Shown here: piece by piece, positions 58,137-64,000 of the stretch
Numbering within the stretch: position 1 is the stretch's first letter
Layout: each line of letters opens with the position of its first letter
Assembly: GCA_014529385.2 (NCBI GenBank)
Contig: CM043952.1
Location: forward strand, 157,943,557 to 158,007,556
Length of the DNA: 64,000 nucleotides
DNA from: Adiantum capillus-veneris
Lineage: Eukaryota; Streptophyta; Polypodiopsida; Polypodiales; Pteridaceae
Direction of reading: 5' to 3'
Made by a program: the position numbers and the translations under genes
Notes under the pieces: model-generated
Told to the model about the DNA's origin: nothing
The model's input: only the letters and a program-made list of their open reading frames with translations
Database searches by the model: none

Positions 58137-59723
58137 ATCAATATCTAATTCTCCTAAATGATTTTACTGATCATTTAATATGGGGAAGTGCCATAGGAGA
58201 AAAAGCTAGAATACTGGTTAAGCTAGCAGACCGGCCACAGTAGGGATCCAAACGAGGGAAAATAGGGATCCAAAGGGGGGGGCATCTGCAAAAGAGCCAT
58301 GTGCAACAATGGGCTTAAAAGACCCTAAGGTTCAACCCATTAAGACTTACAAAATGCTAAGGTTCCAAAATTCAAAGGTTGTGTCCAAAGGTCAAACTTT
58401 GGGAAAATTGGATGCTCTGTGTGTGTCCCGAACGTCTTTAGCAATCCCTACATAGGAGGGGGCGAGCCTTGCTTGTAGGGGATGAGAGAGAAAGTCACAC
58501 ACACACACACACACACACACAAGCTCCCTTTACACAATGGGAATGAGGGACACATGTCAGCTCCCTAGCCCAGATGCCCACAAGGTGTACCCAATTCCTA
58601 TTGGATGGCCTTGGAGGTGGACCAATGAGAATTAGGCTAGAGTAAATCTAGTTTAATTAATTTAAAAATACTTAATAAAAGAACCAATAGGAATTAAGCT
58701 CTCTAGAAGACTATCGGCGGACAGTCTCCCAAGGGGACCAATGAGCATTCAGCAGCCCAATGGCTTGCCTGATTCCTATTGTCCAGGAGGCAAAGGGGTC
58801 CAATGAGAGTCTAGTTGAATTATTGAATTACTTAAAGCTCTCACAAAAGGGGAAAGGGGGACACATGTCAGAAGGCTATCACTTATGCTGCTTAATTGTC
58901 ATTGGCTAAGCCCGAGGAGGTCCAATAGGATGCTAGCATGAGTAATTAGCAAGGGGGGTCGACCAAGAGAGAGAGAGAGAAGGCTAATTTTTTCAAGGCA
59001 TTCTTGACGCACACACACTCACACAATCTCATGTGTGAAGTAAAGAAGACTCTCTCTCCTTCTCAAGCTTTAATGGAAAGCTTACCAGCTACTCCAAGCT
59101 TGTGAGAAGGGAGGCCTACACCAACAACTCTTGGCTTTGTGATGCAAATCCAACCAAGATCCAAGCTTCAATGCATGCTCATCTCCTCTACCATGCTAAT
59201 TACTAAGCTAAGCTATGCTAATATGAGTGATTATGTGAGGAGATGTACATCTTTCTCGTAAGACTACTCCTTCTTCCTCTCAATCTACTCTCATACCCCG
59301 CTAGCTCTCACCATCTTCGAAGGTGTGTGAGGTCTTGGGTCTGAGACCGGAGAGAATTGATGTTGTGTTTCATAAGTGCTTTGCTTAATGCATGAAGCTT
59401 TCATCTTCATTGCACTAGCTAGTCTTGAAGGAACACAAAGAATTGTATTGTACAATGTCTCTCTTGATGGGAGAAACCATAATACAAAGCCTTTTGGAGG
59501 GGGGACCGGCTCCATGTAAATCCGGTCCCCAACTGTTGTCAATAGCTTAATTTCTCTCTCTTTTGAAAGTATTGTTCATGCTATCTAACTAGGTGAATGA
59601 TTTTTGTTGCTCTCTCCACCCAAGCACTCTTGTAATTCTGATTTGGAATAATTTCTAATGAAATTCCCACTATGTTCATGCTAATTTCTGCTACACACAA
59701 GTTTTTAGGCCATTAATGTTACA
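58137..59723 (+). repeat. Right (3') LTR of Gypsy-2
   Basis: 1587 bp, about 97.5% alike to 47001-48592 by hand count. One block of about 14 bp near 58290 is absent from the left LTR. Followed by CATAG. Confidence 0.95.
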
Positions 59724-59728
59724 CATAG

Positions 59729-61192
59729 TGTCTACCTTGTGTGTCAATACTTCTCTTCTCTTTGTCTAAGTACATATATTTTACCACAATTGCTATTAGA
59801 GCCATCTCCATCTCCATCTACTCACTTCCATATCCAGTTGTCATCTTCTACAATTATTCACTTTATAAACTTTTTTTTAGTATTTCTCCTCCTAGGAAAA
59901 ATCTATCGCTATGGATACTTCAAAGACTACGCTTATTGAAAAGTTATTGGGGATGAATTTTTCTATATGGAATGAATCTTCAATTACTACTTATGCATGA
60001 AGTTTTTTGGAATGTTACAAATAAGAAGCCAAGACCATTAAGTGGACATGGGAAGGAACTTCTTACTTGGGAAAAAAGGAATGACAAAGCTATGCCCATC
60101 ATTGGTCTAAACCTTGTAGACAATGCGATTCATCATGTTGACTTTGATAAGCCAACACATGAAGTGTGGGAAAAACTAGAGAATTTTTTTGGGAACAACA
60201 TCAACAAATCAAAGGTATTTCTTAAGCGAAAGTTCTTTAAATTGAATATGAAAGAGAGCAAGACTTTGAGCGAGCATCTAAGCAACATGGGTTCTCTTCT
60301 TCAAGAATTTGTTGCTCTTAAAGCCAAAGTGTATCAGGATAATCAAACTATAGTCCTAATTTCTAGCATCCAAGTATTTAGAGATACTTGATGTTATTAG
60401 AGTTGGACGAGATATCATATTACCCATCTTATTGATGAATATCATTGACTTGCAAAAAGTAAAGAACATTTACTGATTCGGAAAAAGTTGTAGATGCCGG
60501 AGACAAAAAGAAACCTTTTTGAAGCATTCACGCCTTCTAAGGTATGCACATGTAATTAATTATTGCAAGAGACCTAGATTCTTGAAAGATCACTGTCCTT
60601 CGAAGATAGAAAAAGAGCAAGGAATGAAACAGGTAAATCTTTTTACAAATCAAGGTGAAAAGGTACCTGATGAAGAATAAGCTTTTACTACAAGACTATC
60701 TCTTTTACGAGATAGATCATGGTTGGATGTTTTGAAGACATTGAATATTTTAGGTACTTTGCTTTGAGGTGAAACTCCTCTAAAAATTGATTACATCGTG
60801 CTAGTTTTATTATCTGCATTCTTTACAAGTTACAAGATTTTGGTTGGAGGATTTTGCTCATTGAAAAGTATCCAAAATGGAAATACGTTTGGAGCTCAAC
60901 ATGTCATAATTACTATGGTTTGTAACCTTGGAGAAAAGGGGGGAGTTTTGGTATCTTGTAATTAGGCCTAGGTGGGTTCTAGGTGGTACTCTAACTAATG
61001 CTATTTCAAGTAGCCATGCTGAACATGTTATCCCCTAACTCATGTTGATATTATTTTTACAAGCTCGATGATGCTACATTTTTCCATTCTGGACACACCC
61101 AATATCAACCTTTGAGTTACTATAGGGAAGTGCATGTTGTGCGGACTTCTGTTTCTTGTCACCCTTACTCCATAAGGGGGATTGTTAGTATA
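59729..61192 (+). mobile_element. Copia relic: LTR end, primer-like site, gag
   Basis: A putative LTR end ('ttaccaca', 59788) precedes a worn Met primer site (59791-59802, TGCTATTAGAGC). A gag reading then starts MDTSKTTLIEKLLG near 59911, with core motifs VWEKLENFFGNNINKSKVFL and FFKLNMKESKTLSEHLSNM and a knuckle-like YCKRPRFLKDHCPS near 60.57 kb. No RT or integrase is recognisable. A polypurine tract (ataaggggga) precedes the LTR at 61193. Old, with several breaks. Confidence 0.72.
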
Positions 61193-61898
61193 TGAAGTGA
61201 GTGTGAACACGCTCCAAAGCATTATGGTTTCTCTACATGTCAATTGGCCCTTGCAGAAGTTTGTATAAGCTAATCTGGGAAGTTTAATTCTACAACTTTA
61301 ATAGAGTTAGATGCTTTAAGATATATATGCTCAATAATTGACCCTTATGAGACCACAAGTGGTATATGGTACTCAAGTTGTAAGGACCCCACTATGAGGA
61401 GAACTCAAGTGTGAACCCAGAAATTTGTGAAACCCTAACGTCCAAGCTAGAATAGGTATATCATGTGCCCATTGATGGTATGAAGATGACCTTTGTGAGC
61501 TTAACCTACGGGTAACGTAGGGCAATTATGCTGGTAGCAATTCAAGGTACCATACCTTGGGTTGTGGGGGAAGAGATTTATAGGATCCTCACACAGGGGG
61601 CATGAAGGAATATAACCAATATATTCCCTTTTGGACAAGGAATTTCTTGGTCACCTAGAGTTCAAAGTACTATATAAAGTGCGGTCCTCTACACTATGAG
61701 CAATCTCTAGCATCCAAGATTTCCAAGAGCCCTTCATCTTTCTAGATTGCAATCCATTATGGGAGCACACGGGTGGACAGAGCCATCAATTGTATTTGAC
61801 TCTAGTAACTGAAGAAGTGCGTTTGTTTGTTAAATTTACTATGTACTCTCTATCTATTGTCTTGTTGTTTCAGTCTACGATGCTATGTAATTCTTACA
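61193..61898 (+). repeat. 3' LTR of the Copia relic
   Basis: Starts TGTTAGTATATGAAG after a polypurine tract and ends '...attcttaca'. Its first part resembles 46735-46830 and its later part resembles 43785-44306, so both left-hand relic LTRs are related to it. No target duplication was found. Confidence 0.7.
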
Positions 61899-62192
61899 TT
61901 TCCAAGCAAGGATGGTACAATTGGACTACTTGCATATACCACTGTGCACCTTAAACTGATATGAGTGGAGGCACCAAGGCTATGTAACTTTCATGTCATT
62001 TGGCAATTGAAGAAGTGTGTTTCTTCGTCTAATCTACTATGTACTCTCTATCTATTAGCTTGTTGTTTGAGTCTATTGTGTGTTGTTTAATTCTTACATT
62101 TCCAAAGCAGGGATGGTACATTTGAGCTACTTGCATATATCATTATGCACCTTAAATTGATTGAGTGGAGGCACCAAGGCTATGTAGCTTGT
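61808..62192. repeat. 198-bp tandem duplication across the LTR end
   Basis: Two adjacent copies, offset 198 bp (61808 and 62006). They share 'tgaagaagtg', 'tactatgtactctctatctatt', 'aattcttacatttcc' and 'gagtggaggcaccaaggctatgta'. The unit includes the last 90 bp of the LTR plus its flank, so it arose after insertion. Confidence 0.85.
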
Positions 62193-64000
62193 GCTACACT
62201 ACCCATTGAACAACACTTGGTCATGTCCACATCATCCACGCAATGAGAGATCATCTCATAGGCGAGAGAGTCAAAGAAAACATCCACCGGTCCATTTTCC
62301 AAAGAAATAAGCCACAACTAGATGTGCCCTATGGTCTTGATCTAGAAGCTTTTCTTAACACCTCTGACAGATAGAGTGGGATGAGTCAAAGGATAGAAGT
62401 GAATGGAGATGAAGGGGTTGCAGAAGATGTGAAGCTAGAATGGAAGGTTGGAATGGATGTGTAAGGGATGGTGATGAGTGTCTTTCTCTGGAAGGAACTA
62501 GGTTAGAGTACTAAAAAATGGAGACATTTCATGGCAAGCCAGCTGGATCTCTCTTGTAGCTTCTCTTGCGTGCTTGTGTTTCACTCACATCTCAACTTGT
62601 ACACTAGGGAACATTGGATGAGCCCCTCCTCTTGTGGGACATCTTAGATAAAGGTTGTGGCATTGATGGGCATGCTTCTTTAGGGAGCCAAATCTGGGTA
62701 TTGCGTCGTTGAGCTTGAGTAGTCGTGTGAAGGCCCATGTTTGTGATATGGAATCCTCTTGTAATACTGGTTTAAGAGAGTGTTTCTTAGTTGACCTAAG
62801 ACACATTGAGCCTCTTAATGCACCAAATTGATTTTGATTTCAAGATTTGGTGATCCTTGGATACCCAAACGTATTTAGACTGACATGTAGGTACTTTAAT
62901 GGGAATGGGGTGAAAGCTTTGTTGAGGGGGAAAATTGCAATGAAAAACAACTTCGCATCGAACTTTGGATGATAATGACAATTTTGGGAAAGTGAAATCC
63001 TCCTTGACAATTATGGTTCCAAATGCTACAGAAATTTTGGGGCACGGACTGAGTGAAACTAACTGTTGGTCAAGCTCATAGGCAGCAAAGTAAATTTTGA
63101 AATCTGAACACTCAATTTTATTGACTCTGAGGCTGTGAGATAAACCCAAGTTTGGGCAATTTCTCGCACAATTTCATGGACTAAACCAATACCAATTGAG
63201 TAATTTGGCTACAAATATTTGTAACACATGAGCCTTCTATCATAAAAGGCGATGTACTTTGGCTTGGCATTTTAGTAGATGTGCAACATGTCCATCAATG
63301 TGTGTATATCCCAAACTTGAAGGGTGTTCGGAGTTCCATTTCATCTTAAATGTATTAAAACTCAAAGGTTTCAATACCTTAGCCAAAAGAATATAAGTGG
63401 ATATTCATTTCCAAAAATGAAAAAAGAAGTTAGAAGAGTCATGGGAGGGTAGTTGAGGAAGTTGAGATGTTTCTCTTCCTTTATCAACCTCTCTCATGTA
63501 GCTTTCTAACTCTTACTTTGGCACCATTCTCGCTTCTTCTGTCTCGTGTGATTTCTTTCAAGATGAATGGAGGGTGAGGGGGGGAGGAGGGGGAGAGTGA
63601 GGATGCCTATCCTCTGTGTGCCATTAGTTAAGCTTCACTCCTTTGTGTGGTGTTGTTCGCGGCTCACCCGATGGACCGTGCAGTTTAGTGAGAACTCCGA
63701 GGCATACTGTCAACAGAGGACATAGCTAACCCGGCTAGTGCATGGAAACAACTGTGCAAGTATTAAGAGACATTCAAAGGGACAAAGGTGAGCATGCAAG
63801 CAAGGCATTCACTACAACGGCATCCTATCGCTACTCCTCCTATGGGCGTCTAACAATCGAGGAAAGCTCATGAGCATGCGCTTACTAAATATGGGCTCTA
63901 GAGACTCCTAGAGACCTAGCCCGCACACACCTCTATGAGCAATCGAAAAAGAGCGCAATCTTTTTCAAAGTGCAAGTCTTGGTGCAAGTGATAGATCTAC
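62193..64000. other. No recognisable gene; two minor open stretches
   Basis: Minus-strand open stretches at 62796-63149 (117 codons) and 62585-62806 (73 codons) match no family I know and may be chance. A G/A-rich run lies near 63570-63605. No repeat is obvious. Confidence 0.4.

Larger units (their letters stand above)
47001..59723 (+). mobile_element. Full-length Gypsy chromovirus (Gypsy-2), carrying a nested element
   Basis: 12.7 kb including a 3.65-kb nested insertion. Long LTRs (1592 and 1587 bp, TGTCATAA...TTACA) are flanked by CATAG target duplications (46996-47000 and 59724-59728). A Met-tRNA primer site follows the left LTR. The order is gag, protease, RT, RNase H, integrase, then a chromodomain-like tail, which places it in the plant chromoviruses. 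The LTRs differ at about 40 of 1580 positions by hand count (2.5%), so it is the younger of the two large Gypsy elements. Roughly half a dozen to ten breaks besides the nested insertion. Confidence 0.95.

Noticed and set aside
62585-63149. Host gene on the minus strand
   Set aside because: Two short frames in different phases with no known motif and no visible splice structure.

Overview
The window looks like nuclear DNA from a land plant with a large, repeat-rich genome. Several LTR elements carry a primer-binding site matching plant initiator methionine tRNA (TGGTATCAGAGC). The Copia and Gypsy polyproteins are plant-type, and the one recognisable host-type gene belongs to a plant FCP1-like (HAD) family. 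A fern or gymnosperm is plausible, but the sequence alone does not settle it. I found no intact host gene, no tRNA or rRNA gene and no CRISPR. Nearly everything is mobile-element sequence, tandem repeats or gene relics.

Layout. 0-7.7 kb holds a worn gag relic, a (TG)40 tract, a complete short non-autonomous LTR element (4105-5867, TSD GAGAG) and a Gypsy RT/RNase H fragment. 7.8-17 kb holds a 4-copy tandem repeat of about 250-275 bp, the first satellite blocks, an FCP1-like phosphatase pseudogene (minus strand, 11.2-12.6 kb) and a second, partial copy of its N-terminal part (15.6-16.1 kb). 17016-22378 is a full-length Copia element on the minus strand (TSD TACCT), inserted in the satellite. 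22.4-25.9 kb is worn satellite plus AT-rich DNA. 25913-36913 is a full-length 11-kb Gypsy element on the minus strand (TSD ACAAA), also inserted in satellite, with a long extra coding region between integrase and the 3' LTR. 36.9-39.3 kb is the cleanest satellite block, with a 46-bp period. 39.3-42.2 kb is a degenerate DUF7869-like gene. 43.8-47 kb and 59.7-61.9 kb are Copia relics. Between them lies a full-length Gypsy chromovirus (47001-59723, TSD CATAG), which itself holds a nested, GC-rich Copia derivative (52987-56638, TSD TCTTC).

How it fits together. The target-site duplications order the events. Satellite arrays were in place before the Copia and Gypsy-1 elements entered them (LTRs differ by about 5% and 6%). 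The Copia relic is older than the chromovirus (LTRs differ by about 2.5%), and the chromovirus is older than the nested element (about 2%). These percentages are hand counts. The most unusual items are the nested Copia derivative, whose reading frame joins gag, protease and an RNase H-side fragment through an unfamiliar acidic segment in place of integrase and RT, and the satellite family, whose monomers centre on a palindrome that can be a perfect 20-mer.
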